Shown here in pieces: positions 26,814 through 35,472 of a stretch of DNA of 64,000 nucleotides (positions within the stretch are counted from its first letter, which is position 1; each line of letters starts with the position of its first letter). Position numbers and translations under genes: made by a program. Under the pieces are notes generated by a model. It was given only the letters and a program-made list of their open reading frames with translations, ran no database searches and was not told the origin of the DNA. Source of the DNA: Cyclobacteriaceae bacterium (GTDB lineage: Bacteria; Bacteroidota; Bacteroidia; Cytophagales; Cyclobacteriaceae); assembly GCA_020832305.1 (NCBI GenBank), contig JAFIEV010000017.1, forward strand, positions 310,001 through 374,000, written 5' to 3'.

Positions 26814-29006
26814 ATGATTTTATCTGAACCTCAACAAAGCCGTACAATACCATGGCCTGCTTTGTTTTTTCTAATTGTAACATTACCTTTTTCGTGTACA
26901 AATGTGGAAGAAAAGAAAAAGCCTCAGGAGCTGATACTGGCTGCTGAATTTATTTATGAAGAAGCACCATTTCCCAGCTGTCATGCCTCAACCATAGAAG
27001 AGACGCCAAAAGGATTGGTCGCCGCATGGTTTGGTGGTACACATGAAAAACATGATGATGTTGAAATTTGGGTGAGTCGCAAGGTGTCGGGCAGCTGGAC
27101 AGCTCCAGTCTCGGTAGCTGATGGGGTGGAAAGCGCAGAAAAAAGATATCCATGCTGGAACCCGGTTTTATATCAGGTTCCCGGAGGTGATCTGATGCTG
27201 TTTTACAAAGTTGGCCCAACTCCAAGTACATGGTGGGGTATGGTTAAAACTTCAAAAGATCATGGAGTTACCTGGTCTGATGCACAGCAACTACCAGACG
27301 GCATTCTTGGGCCCATAAAAAATAAACCTGAGCTAATAGATGGCAAAAAACTTATAAGCCCGAGCAGTACAGAACATGATGGATGGAGGGTTCATTTTGA
27401 AATATCTGAAGACTTCGGAAAAACATGGAGGTTGGTTGGCCCGATTGATGATGATCAGAAATTTGGCATTATTCAACCTAGTATATTAAAGTATAACGAT
27501 GGCAGATTGCAAATGCTGGCAAGGAGCAGGGAAAATTATGTGATCAGCAGTTGGTCAAAAGATAAAGGGGAAACATGGAGTCCTCCAGAACCTACCTTCC
27601 TGCCTAATCCCAATTCAGGTACAGATGCGGTTACCCTGCAAAACGGCCTGCAACTCATCGTATATAATCATTCCTACAAAAGAGCCGATCGATGGGGAGG
27701 TAAACGCACACCACTGAGTGTGGCGCTTTCTCTTGACGGAAGGGTCTGGGAGACCATACTGCATCTTGAAGAAGAACCGGGTGAGTTTTCGTATCCCGCT
27801 GTTATTCAGGGAGAAGATGGCACAGTACACATAACCTATACCTGGAACAGAGAGAAAATCAAGTATGTGGCCTTAAATCCAGAACAACTAGACCCCAAAC
27901 TTGTAACAGGAATTGAAATTCCCGAGGACAGGGTGAAACACCTGAAGGTCTATTATGAAAAGGGGCGCTTTGGAGGATGGCCTGCCAACCACGGCATTTG
28001 GTCATGGGACAATGAAATATTGGTGGGCTTTTGCGCAGCACATTTTATGGACCAGGGTGGTTTTCATGCCGTAGATCCATCTAAGCCAGAGCAACATTTA
28101 CTGGCACGAAGCATGGATGGTGGTGACACCTGGGCACTTGAATTTCCTGAAAAACAAAAAGCGCTCTTACCCAGAGGAGCAATGCTTTTTGGAACCACAC
28201 TACCAGACGTGGAATACCCCCCGATTACCGAATTACAGGAACCTATTAATTTTACCCACCCAGACCTTGCACTGACCTTTAGAATGGAAGATCATCGAGG
28301 GACAGGTTCCTCCAGGTTTTATTATTCCTATGACAGGGGTCATAACTGGAAAGGGCCCTATGCATTACCATTGTTTGATACACCTGGTATTGCCGCCCGG
28401 ACCGATTATATCGTAGAAAGTGAAAATAAACTATTGGTAATTCTTACTGCTGGCAAATCAAATGGTGAAGAAGGCAGGACGCTTATTGTAAAAACCGAAG
28501 ATGGCGGTCTGACCTGGGAATTTGTTTCGTGGATTGGGGATGAACCATCTGATGAAGGATTCAGAATCATGCCATCCAGTGTAAAACTTTCTAATGGCGA
28601 GATTCTCACCACCGTTCGCCGTCGTGAAGGCCCGCGCAGGTGGATTAAAGCATGGCTCTCAAAAGATCAGGGAGAAAGCTGGGAGGTGCTGAGCAATGTG
28701 GCTACTGACGTTGGTGTAGGTAATCCACCCAGTCTTGTGAAACTGAAGGATGGGCGACTGGCTGTCACCTATGCCCGCAGAGAAGCCCCATTTGGTATGC
28801 GGGCTCGTATAAGCAATGACAACGGCCGTACCTGGAGCTACCCTATCATTCTCAGAACCGATGGTGGTAATCATGATATAGGTTACCCTGTTTCCGTACA
28901 GCGTCAGGATGGAAAAGTAGTGACCATTTACTATTACTGGGATGAAAAAACCGGATCGGAAAGATATATAGCTGCAACGATTTGGGATCCTGATGTAATC
29001 GAGTAA
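26814..29006 (+). CDS. tandem double beta-propeller sialidase-like lipoprotein
   Basis: 730 residues with a lipoprotein signal (lipobox PFSC, Cys28). Two complete sialidase-like units lie in a row. Unit 1 (about 38-365) opens with CHASTIEETPKGLVAAWFGGT and carries SKDHGVTW, SEDFGKTW and SKDKGETW. Unit 2 (about 375-725) carries SMDGGDTW, SYDRGHNW, TEDGGLTW, SKDQGESW and SNDNGRTW. Eight Asp boxes in all. It is predicted to be surface- or periplasm-exposed and to cleave or bind a glycan; substrate unknown. A terminator follows at 29032. Proteins of this type are often called exo-alpha-sialidase without biochemical support. Confidence 0.82.
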   Translation: MILSEPQQSRTIPWPALFFLIVTLPFSCTNVEEKKKPQELILAAEFIYEEAPFPSCHASTIEETPKGLVAAWFGGTHEKHDDVEIWVSRKVSGSWTAPVSVADGVESAEKRYPCWNPVLYQVPGGDLMLFYKVGPTPSTWWGMVKTSKDHGVTWSDAQQLPDGILGPIKNKPELIDGKKLISPSSTEHDGWRVHFEISEDFGKTWRLVGPIDDDQKFGIIQPSILKYNDGRLQMLARSRENYVISSWSKDKGETWSPPEPTFLPNPNSGTDAVTLQNGLQLIVYNHSYKRADRWGGKRTPLSVALSLDGRVWETILHLEEEPGEFSYPAVIQGEDGTVHITYTWNREKIKYVALNPEQLDPKLVTGIEIPEDRVKHLKVYYEKGRFGGWPANHGIWSWDNEILVGFCAAHFMDQGGFHAVDPSKPEQHLLARSMDGGDTWALEFPEKQKALLPRGAMLFGTTLPDVEYPPITELQEPINFTHPDLALTFRMEDHRGTGSSRFYYSYDRGHNWKGPYALPLFDTPGIAARTDYIVESENKLLVILTAGKSNGEEGRTLIVKTEDGGLTWEFVSWIGDEPSDEGFRIMPSSVKLSNGEILTTVRRREGPRRWIKAWLSKDQGESWEVLSNVATDVGVGNPPSLVKLKDGRLAVTYARREAPFGMRARISNDNGRTWSYPIILRTDGGNHDIGYPVSVQRQDGKVVTIYYYWDEKTGSERYIAATIWDPDVIE

Positions 29007-29031
29007 TGAATAGTAATTTGTAATAATATTC

Positions 29032-29067
29032 AAAAAGGCTGTTTTTTTAACATGACAGCCTTTTTTT
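29032..29067 (+). terminator. intrinsic terminator after the double-propeller gene
   Basis: Stem AAAAAGGCTGT / ACAGCCTTTTT with a 12-base loop, followed by TTTTTTT. Twenty-six bases beyond the stop at 29006. It overlaps the ATG at 29052, which is why the Uma2 gene is started at 29106. Confidence 0.8.
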
Positions 29068-29105
29068 ATATATTTGATATTCAACCGGAATCTTATACAC
29101 TTACC

Positions 29106-29720
29106 ATGAAAAAGTATGCTTTACCGGAATTTGTCGTTGATCACTTTTCTGATCTGGATTTATCTGCTCATTATACCTATGCCCAATATTTAAAGTGGAA
29201 GTTTGAAGAAAGGGTAGAGCTCATTAAGGGTAAGGTTTTTTCTATGAGTCTAGCACCTTCACGCATGCACCAAAAGATTTCTCAATCTATAAATCATTAT
29301 TTTTTGAACTTTTTGCTTGGCAAAACCTGTGAAGTGTATACCGCACCCTTTGATGTGCGACTTCCAGACAAAGGACCATTGGATGAAGATATTGTTACAG
29401 TAGTTCAACCTGATTTATGTGTTATATGTGACCTATCTAAACTCGATGAGAAGGGCTGTCTCGGAGCTCCTGATATTGTAGTGGAAATACTTTCAGCCGG
29501 AAACAACCGAAAAGAACTAAAAGACAAATACGAATTGTACGAATCTGCCGGTATAAGGGAGTATTGGATTGTGTCGCCAGAAAATAAAAGCTTATTGCAA
29601 TATATACGCAACCGGGAAGATAAATTTGAGGGATTGCGGATTAAAACGGTAGGTGATGTGGTAAATACCGATGTGCTACCCCGATTTTCTTTGAATTTAA
29701 GCAAAATTTTTTCTGAATAG
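29106..29720 (+). CDS. Uma2 family (DUF820) PD-(D/E)XK nuclease-fold protein
   Basis: 204 residues from ATG 29106; a longer in-frame start at 29052 lies inside a terminator hairpin and is rejected. The restriction-endonuclease-like core is visible: ERVELIKGKVFSMS as first strand, HQKISQSINHYFLNFL helix, VVQPDLCVI (the Asp of PD), PDIVVEILSAGNNRKELKDKYELYESAGIREYWIV with the E-x-x ... K region. Uma2 proteins are abundant in cyanobacteria and Bacteroidota, with poorly known function. Solitary, without a methylase or antitoxin partner. Confidence 0.85.
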   Translation: MKKYALPEFVVDHFSDLDLSAHYTYAQYLKWKFEERVELIKGKVFSMSLAPSRMHQKISQSINHYFLNFLLGKTCEVYTAPFDVRLPDKGPLDEDIVTVVQPDLCVICDLSKLDEKGCLGAPDIVVEILSAGNNRKELKDKYELYESAGIREYWIVSPENKSLLQYIRNREDKFEGLRIKTVGDVVNTDVLPRFSLNLSKIFSE

Positions 29721-29744
29721 TGGCTTTTACAGTGCTACTATATC

Positions 29745-30008
29745 TCAGGGAAACGTAAGGGCCAGTGAAGTAATAAGAAATGTATTTCCTCTGACCAATT
29801 CCGAATTTCTTGCATATAGAGGAGTGCCATTTTGCAGGTGCCTCGCTTCAATGCGAAACAAAACATTATTATTGATTTTTCTATCAAGGTTAAAGGAAAT
29901 ACCACATGTTTTAAATCCTGAAGGGGAATTACGATCAATTACAATCCCATTGACATCCTGAAAGTATTCTCCTCTAAGCGCCATTGCCCAACGTTCATTC
30001 ATTTTCAT
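29745..30008 (-). pseudogene. C-terminal remnant of an outer-membrane beta-barrel (porin-2-like) protein
   Basis: An 87-codon frame with the look of the end of a barrel protein: alternating strands NERWAMALRGEYFQD, TCGISFNLDRKIN, NVLFRIEARHL, and a last strand LITSLALTFP ending in an aromatic/hydrophobic residue. This fits the C-terminus of outer-membrane barrels of the porin-2 kind, which are normally about 350-400 residues long. There is no signal peptide and the N-terminal three quarters are missing. The ATG overlaps the stop of the sialidase-like gene upstream (TAATG on the minus strand), suggesting a deletion that joined the two. Confidence 0.6.
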
Positions 30009-31174
30009 TAAGGCTTTTCCGCTACGCTAATGGTTTTTCTGCGCTGAAAGACTTCCAGCATCCGCACATTGGATCCCGACCGGATATCATCTTCTTTAAG
30101 GGTCGTCATAAATATTTGTTGCCTGCCTTTTCTGTCGAAGTCATAGGTAATGTATATGACGCCATCGGTAGTTTGTTGGGCATCAGGGTAGGAAATGCCG
30201 GGCCTTTCATCCAGCAGTAAACCTTCGGTCCAGTTGTGGCCATCATCATCAGAGATAAAAGCAAACAAATGGCTGCGACCGGTTTTCATTTCTACAGGAC
30301 CGTGTTTGATGAGCAGCAGATTTCCCGAATGAAGTCTGTAAATAAAAAACCTGGCAGATGTATGTTGAATCGATGATGGCGTAACCATTGACCATGTTTT
30401 ACCTCTGTCAAAGGAAAAGCTTTGGCCTATTCCGTAATTGGTTCGAATAAGCATCCATAGTGAGCGGTCTTTTTTTTCAACAATCATATGTTCATCATAT
30501 CCGCGTACTTCACGAGGTACCGTTGCTCCTCCGCGTACATTCCAGCTTTTCCCTTCATCTTCTGAGACCAACATTTGAGCATTTTTTTCAGTGTATTGCC
30601 AAAGTGATGAAGGCAGTACCCATTCGCCTGTTGACAATACCATAGGTTTGCACATCATTACTCCGTCGCAAAGGCGGCGAGGGTCTTGCCATATCGGGAT
30701 TTCTGCATCAGGGGCTTCGGTCATAATACTCCATACACCAGCTCTTGTTCCCTTTTCAATAGAATTCCAGGTTCTTCCTTCAAATCTGGCCTGTGCCCAG
30801 AAGACCCATAATCTTCCTTTGGGGTCAATCCAAATTTCAGGGTCGTAAGCCCTTACAATTTCATGCCTGGGGTCAATGGCCAATACTTCTTCCCAGTTTT
30901 GTCCCTGATCTTTACTTTTTGACAATACCACATAATTATTTTGATCTTCGTCAGGCGTCTGGCCCGTGTACCATACAGCCCATATAGTGCCTGATTTACT
31001 TACAGCAATACTTGATATGCCAGAAAATTGTCTTTTTTCTTTTTTGTATTTATCGATTTGACTGTGATTGAAAATAACATTTGGGGCTTCGAGGTATTGA
31101 TTTTCAGACTGGGCCCTTGAAGATTGGTGGAGTAAAAGACTAAAAAGAAAAACAAATACAATAATTCGCTTCAT
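30008..31174 (-). CDS. secreted sialidase-like BNR-repeat protein
   Basis: 388 residues with a cleavable signal peptide (about 1-21, ending SSRAQ) and no lipobox. The propeller contains Asp boxes SKDQGQNW, SEDEGKSW, SFDRGKTW and SDDDGHNW. Blocks such as RGYDEHMIVEKKDRSLWMLIRT and HTSARFFIYRLHSGNLLLIKHG mark a subfamily different from the other two propeller proteins in this region. Substrate unknown. The gene lies 73 bases after kynureninase on the same strand. Confidence 0.82.
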   Translation of the reverse strand: MKRIIVFVFLFSLLLHQSSRAQSENQYLEAPNVIFNHSQIDKYKKEKRQFSGISSIAVSKSGTIWAVWYTGQTPDEDQNNYVVLSKSKDQGQNWEEVLAIDPRHEIVRAYDPEIWIDPKGRLWVFWAQARFEGRTWNSIEKGTRAGVWSIMTEAPDAEIPIWQDPRRLCDGVMMCKPMVLSTGEWVLPSSLWQYTEKNAQMLVSEDEGKSWNVRGGATVPREVRGYDEHMIVEKKDRSLWMLIRTNYGIGQSFSFDRGKTWSMVTPSSIQHTSARFFIYRLHSGNLLLIKHGPVEMKTGRSHLFAFISDDDGHNWTEGLLLDERPGISYPDAQQTTDGVIYITYDFDRKGRQQIFMTTLKEDDIRSGSNVRMLEVFQRRKTISVAEKP

Positions 31175-31247
31175 AAATTGAGATTTTGTGGCAGGGCATC
31201 CATGAAACTGCCTTAATATGATTTACTATATACGATGGTAATACGTT

Positions 31248-32522
31248 TTAAACAGTCGAATCTACCATGGATTCCATGATTTTTTTCAAGATGGTATAAA
31301 AACGAAATACTTCCTCAAAGGTATTGTAAAGTGGTACAGGCGCTACTCTGATTACATTAGGTTCACGCCAGTCACATATGACACCTTCTTCAGAAATTGC
31401 ATCAAATATTTTTTTTCCATTTTTTTCAAAGAAAAGAGAAAGTTGAGCTCCTCTCTCTGCTGGATTTGGGGGGGTTATTATAGTAACATTGGGCAGATCG
31501 TAAAGTAAAAATTCGAGGAAGCTTGTCAGTTTTTTACTTTTCTCAAATATTTGATCGAGTTTCAGGTCGTGAAATATTTCCAGTGCGCTGATATGGGCAG
31601 TCAGGGAAAGGATATCAGGATTGCTCATTTGCCAACCTGGGGCTCCAGGCTCTGAAATAAATTTCCGTTCCATCAGAAACCGGCGCTGCTCATCATGTCC
31701 CCACCAGCCGTTCAGTCTTCTTAGTGATGAATTGTCAAAATGTTTTTCGTGTACATATATACCTGAAATGGCCCCTGGGCCGGCATTTAGATATTTATAA
31801 GTACACCAGGTGGCAAAGTCGATGTTCCAATCGTGTAATTGTAAAGGAACATTTCCAATTGCATGTGCGAGATCTAATCCAAATAGAGCTCCTGCACGAT
31901 GACAGGATTTACTTATGCTCCTTAAATTGAAATATTGACCGGTATAGTACTGAACGCCACTCAAAAACACCAAAGCCAGGTTTTGCCTGTTTTCTTCGAT
32001 ACTTTGGATGATATCTTCGGTTCTAAGTGTAAATTCTCCTTCTCTGGGCGCTAATTCGATCAATGCATCTTCTGTATTAAGTCCATGAAATGCGATTTGA
32101 CTATCAAGGGCATATATATCAGAGGAGAAGGCTCCTTTTTCAATGATAATTTTGTAGCGCCCAGGTTGTGGTTTGTAAAAAGCCAGAAGTAATAGATGAA
32201 TATTTACTGTAAGGCTATTCATCGGGTATACTTCCAATGGTTTTGCACCGCAGAGACGGGAAAGGGCAGGTACAGCTTTTTTAAAGAGATTGACCCAATC
32301 TGATGAACTATGAAAATGACCATCTACCCCCATATAACCCCAGGTATTAAGTATTTTTTCAATTTCTGACTTTGTTTTTTTGGGTTGAAGACCGAGGGAA
32401 TTACCACAAAAATAAATGTTATTAGGTTTGATAAAGAGGTTTTTACAATCTTTCAAAGGGTCTTCCTGGTCGCACTTTAGCGCATAATCGAAGGAATTAA
32501 TATGAATCATGGTATTAGGCAA
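31248..32522 (-). CDS. kynU: kynureninase
   Basis: 424 residues, the family's usual size. Kynureninase cleaves kynurenine (or 3-hydroxykynurenine) to anthranilate (or hydroxyanthranilate) and alanine. Motifs: IYFCGNSLGLQPKKTK and WGYMGVDGHF near the N-terminus, FGLDLAHAIGNVPLQLHDW with the PLP-pyridine aspartate, and the cofactor lysine in TYKYLNAGPGAISG (Lys243). ATG at 32522; a second in-frame Met is residue 5. No other tryptophan-degradation or NAD-synthesis gene is adjacent. Confidence 0.95.
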   Translation of the reverse strand: MPNTMIHINSFDYALKCDQEDPLKDCKNLFIKPNNIYFCGNSLGLQPKKTKSEIEKILNTWGYMGVDGHFHSSSDWVNLFKKAVPALSRLCGAKPLEVYPMNSLTVNIHLLLLAFYKPQPGRYKIIIEKGAFSSDIYALDSQIAFHGLNTEDALIELAPREGEFTLRTEDIIQSIEENRQNLALVFLSGVQYYTGQYFNLRSISKSCHRAGALFGLDLAHAIGNVPLQLHDWNIDFATWCTYKYLNAGPGAISGIYVHEKHFDNSSLRRLNGWWGHDEQRRFLMERKFISEPGAPGWQMSNPDILSLTAHISALEIFHDLKLDQIFEKSKKLTSFLEFLLYDLPNVTIITPPNPAERGAQLSLFFEKNGKKIFDAISEEGVICDWREPNVIRVAPVPLYNTFEEVFRFYTILKKIMESMVDSTV

Positions 32523-32595
32523 TTATAGCTGGCAATTTAAATTGAAAAATGAAAAATAAACAGTACAAGTTTGCATAAACAGAATTATAAAGAAA

Positions 32596-32615
32596 GCCGC
32601 CTCATTTGAGGCGGC
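32596..32615 (-). terminator. terminator after the longer tonB gene
   Basis: Perfect 9-bp GC-rich stem GCCGCCTCA / TGAGGCGGC with a two-base loop, 30 bases beyond the tonB stop; on the minus strand it is followed by TTTCTTTATAATT. It separates tonB from kynU. Confidence 0.7.
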
Positions 32616-32644
32616 CTCCCGCAATGTACCGAAGTTTTATCACA

Positions 32645-33484
32645 TCAGTTGAGTTGAAATAAAATCGGCAGCACCATTCGCACCCTTACCGGTCTTCCCC
32701 TCTGACGACCCGGCTCCCATTTAGGAGCACCCTGCACTACGCGCACGGCTTCTTCATCACATCCGCCGCCTATACCTCTTACAACTTGAACATCAGTGAG
32801 CGAACCATCTCTTTCAACAACGAACTGTACAAATACCCTGCCTTCGATGCCCTGTCGGGCAGCTCTGGTTGGATATCTAAGGTGTTCACCAATGTACTTA
32901 TAAAAGGTTGACATACCGCCCACCGGCACTGGTTGCTGCTCAACTATGGTGAAAATCTCTTCGGCTACTTCCTCAACAGGCGCCTGACCGGTAAAGTCAG
33001 AAAAAATTACCTGCTCAACACGTGTGTTCTGGGTCATTTCAATATCCAAAGTCACTTCAATTGTTTCAATGATTTCCTCATCAGATACTTCCCGAATCTG
33101 GTCGGCGGTAATCATCGGCGGTGGGGGTGGTGGTTGCTCAGTAATCGGAACTTCAAACAACAACTCAGATGTTACATGACCAGTTGAAATATCCACTGTA
33201 GATATATTGTCTCGCATTTTTAATTCAAATACTGCAATGATAATAAGCATGCTCAATACAAAACCGAGACTGACAAATAACAAATGCCAGGTTTGATAAG
33301 CCTTTAAACGATCTGCTTTAGCTTTAATGAAACCGGAAACCATTCCTGATGTGAGTATCATTCTTTCCCGGTGTAAAATGTGCGCCTTCTCAGGATTTTC
33401 AGCAAGGAGATGTGAACCTCCCTTTTTAAGGAGTTTTCTTTCTTTGTCTTGCGCTATCCTGCTTTTTTTATCTATGGTTTTCAT
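32645..33484 (-). CDS. tonB: TonB family energy transducer with long cytoplasmic N-terminus
   Basis: 279 residues. One membrane helix (about 66-87) is preceded by an unusually long, basic cytoplasmic segment of about 65 residues. The periplasmic part has a proline run EQPPPPPPM (about 116-124), an acidic linker, and the C-terminal TonB domain (about 195-279) with EGRVFVQFVVERDGSLTDV, GIGGGCDEEAVRVV and APKWEPGRQRGRPV, the Bacteroidota type. It transmits proton-motive force to outer-membrane TonB-dependent receptors. A shorter paralogue follows upstream on the same strand. Confidence 0.92.
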   Translation of the reverse strand: MKTIDKKSRIAQDKERKLLKKGGSHLLAENPEKAHILHRERMILTSGMVSGFIKAKADRLKAYQTWHLLFVSLGFVLSMLIIIAVFELKMRDNISTVDISTGHVTSELLFEVPITEQPPPPPPMITADQIREVSDEEIIETIEVTLDIEMTQNTRVEQVIFSDFTGQAPVEEVAEEIFTIVEQQPVPVGGMSTFYKYIGEHLRYPTRAARQGIEGRVFVQFVVERDGSLTDVQVVRGIGGGCDEEAVRVVQGAPKWEPGRQRGRPVRVRMVLPILFQLN

Positions 33485-33868
33485 TTCTTGCAGGATTTAT
33501 ATTTAAACAATCCGGCTGCTGCCGTGAGCCGTAAAAAATCTTATGCACAAAACGATTTTTTCAAATCATTAATTCTCTATTGAAATATCAATAAAGAATA
33601 CCAGTGTTCTTTATTATATATTACGATTTTTCAAAGGGTTGGTTGAAAATCAAATTATGTCGAATTGTAAGATAAAAGTTGAGAAAGATGTTTTTTTGAC
33701 AGGCTAAAAATCTTGTTTTTACAAGCAGTTTAAAAAATGTGGCTAAATTAACCAGATTAGAAGTTTTTTAATGTCAGTAGGGGGCCGGAGAGTTTAACCC
33801 TATTTAATCTGTTTAATATTTTTGTGTAAAAAAAAACCTGCGATCGCAGGTTTTTTTATTTTATTTTT
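33485..33868. other. 384-base intergenic region between two tonB genes
   Basis: AT-rich. It holds the terminator of the upstream tonB at 33830-33857 and presumably the promoter of the downstream tonB, though no clear TAnnTTTG element is seen on the minus strand. No coding sequence or RNA gene is recognised. Confidence 0.5.
33830..33857 (-). terminator. strong palindromic terminator after the shorter tonB gene
   Basis: A perfect self-complementary 28-base element: AAAAAAACCTGCGA / TCGCAGGTTTTTTT, with A- and T-tracts on both sides. It lies 12 bases after the tonB stop at 33869 and would work on either strand. Confidence 0.85.
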
Positions 33869-34543
33869 TTATCCAAGTTTGAATGTGATCGGAAGAATCA
33901 TTCTTACTTTAACGGGTCGCCCTCTCTGCTTACCTGGTTTCCATTTTGGAGCGCCTTCAATCACACGTACGGCTTCTTCATCGCAACCGGCACCGATTCC
34001 CTTGATAGCTTGCACTTCTGTGAGTGTACCATCTCTTTCCACAACAAACTGAACGAATACTTTGCCTTCAATACCCATCCTTCTTGCCTGTGCAGGATAC
34101 TTAATATTTTTGTTTACATATTGATAGAAGGCAGCCATTCCTCCTTCCGGCTCGGGCTGGTCTTCAACAATGGTAAAGATTTCATCAGCCACTTCTTCTT
34201 CAGGGGCTGTATCAAAAACCACATCTTCTATCACCGTCTGTTGAGTCATTTCCACGTCGAGATTAACTTCAATTTCATCTTCGATGTCCTGATCATCAGG
34301 TACTTCGATAATCTCTGGTTGCTGCACCTTTGGCGGTGGTGGAGGCGGTTGCTCAGTTTGCGGGATGTCCATCAGGTCTTCAAAATTGTCGTTAACCATA
34401 CCTAAGTCGACTGTACTGGAATCATTATAAAACTTCCATTCAAAGGCAGTGATGATAATCAGCAGACTTAGTACCATTCCAATGTTTAAAAACAATCCTG
34501 ATTTTTTTGTCAGGTCTGCTTTTGGATACTTTTTTACTTCCAT
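33869..34543 (-). CDS. tonB: TonB family energy transducer
   Basis: 224 residues with the standard Bacteroidota plan: short cytoplasmic start, membrane helix (about 17-35), proline run EQPPPPPP, acidic linker, and C-terminal TonB domain with EGKVFVQFVVERDGTLTEVQ, GIGAGCDEEAVRVIEGAPKWKPGKQRGRPV. Its C-terminal 90 residues are closely similar to the 279-residue paralogue next door, so the two are products of tandem duplication. It follows the vanZ-like gene by about 100 bases. Confidence 0.93.
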   Translation of the reverse strand: MEVKKYPKADLTKKSGLFLNIGMVLSLLIIITAFEWKFYNDSSTVDLGMVNDNFEDLMDIPQTEQPPPPPPKVQQPEIIEVPDDQDIEDEIEVNLDVEMTQQTVIEDVVFDTAPEEEVADEIFTIVEDQPEPEGGMAAFYQYVNKNIKYPAQARRMGIEGKVFVQFVVERDGTLTEVQAIKGIGAGCDEEAVRVIEGAPKWKPGKQRGRPVKVRMILPITFKLG

Positions 34544-34642
34544 AATCTATCTCCCAATTTTGATTTGATTCAAGAATAATTTATGCGCACTCTCACAAAG
34601 AAACAAAATAATCATGTATTATTCTAAACGAAAATAAATTAA

Positions 34643-35005
34643 TTATTTGTATATAATAAAAAAAACAAAAAATCCTATAAAAGCTCCAAGGGCATCAAAA
34701 GCTATATCAGCCCACTCAAAACTCCGATCTTTACTTAAAAATTGCAATATTTCTATGGCTATACCTAAAAATATGGCAATAATCAGTGCATAGCGTGTGG
34801 AGTGTCGTTTTAAAGACATAAAGGCATTTTGTTTGCTAAATCCGATGATCATTACAAATGTAAGAACTGCAAAAATACCCGTATGTATTGTTTTATCGAT
34901 ACTCGCCACGCCCCCAGCTTCCGGGAGTTCGCTTCCTGGCAGGAGGGTGGCCAACAGAATAAATAGCAACCATATAAAGGTTAATACGTTATGTCGCCAG
35001 AACAT
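34643..35005 (-). CDS. VanZ-like family membrane protein
   Basis: 120 residues and four membrane helices. The VanZ-like pattern is clear: DKTIHTGIFAVLTFVMIIGF in the second helix, a basic loop, then IFLGIAIEILQFLSKDRSFEWADIAFDALGAFIGF. Small VanZ-like proteins beside gcvH are common in Bacteroidota and have no proven function (VanZ gives low-level teicoplanin resistance in enterococci). One base separates it from gcvH. Confidence 0.88.
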   Translation of the reverse strand: MFWRHNVLTFIWLLFILLATLLPGSELPEAGGVASIDKTIHTGIFAVLTFVMIIGFSKQNAFMSLKRHSTRYALIIAIFLGIAIEILQFLSKDRSFEWADIAFDALGAFIGFFVFFIIYK

Positions 35006-35006
35006 T

Positions 35007-35387
35007 TTATTGTCCTGTCACTTCCTTATAGGCTTCAACAGAAAGCAAGTTTTCAATTTCTTTGACATTATCAATATTTACCTTGATCATCCACCCTTTT
35101 TCATATGGGTCTGAATTGATAATTTCAGGTTGGCCTTCAAGTTCTTCATTAACTTCTATAATTTCCCCACTTAAGGGCATAAATAAATCTGAAACGGTTT
35201 TTACGGCTTCAACGGTTCCAAAAACATCCCCTGCACCCAGGGTTTCACCCAGGGTTTCTATTTCCACAAATACTATATCGCCCAATTCTCCCTGTGCAAA
35301 ATCTGTAATACCAATTGTTGCTACATTTCCTTCAACCCTTATCCATTCATGGTCTTTGGTGTACTTTAAATTATCTGGTAAAGTCAT
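35007..35387 (-). CDS. gcvH: glycine cleavage system H protein
   Basis: 126 residues from ATG 35387, which has AAAGGA a few bases upstream; a TTG at 35405 would add six unconserved residues. The lipoylation site is in GTVEAVKTVSDLFMP (Lys63, matching Lys64 in E. coli). The opening TKDHEWIRVEGNVATIGITDFAQGELGDIVFVE is canonical. It carries the aminomethyl group between the P and T proteins. gcvP and gcvT are not nearby. Downstream of sprA, as in many Bacteroidota. Confidence 0.97.
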   Translation of the reverse strand: MTLPDNLKYTKDHEWIRVEGNVATIGITDFAQGELGDIVFVEIETLGETLGAGDVFGTVEAVKTVSDLFMPLSGEIIEVNEELEGQPEIINSDPYEKGWMIKVNIDNVKEIENLLSVEAYKEVTGQ

Positions 35388-35472
35388 ATCTAATCCTTTT
35401 TTCAAAAATACATTGCTTTTGGTTAATCAAAAATAAAGAATTAAAAAATTACACATTTTGTGCAATGGCATA

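Noticed and set aside
29052-29105. Upstream start for the Uma2 gene
   Set aside because: It falls inside the terminator hairpin of the preceding gene; ATG 29106 begins where the family alignment would.
29738-29938. 66-codon minus-strand frame overlapping the barrel remnant
   Set aside because: The other frame (29745-30008) shows clear beta-barrel strand pattern; this one is a shadow.
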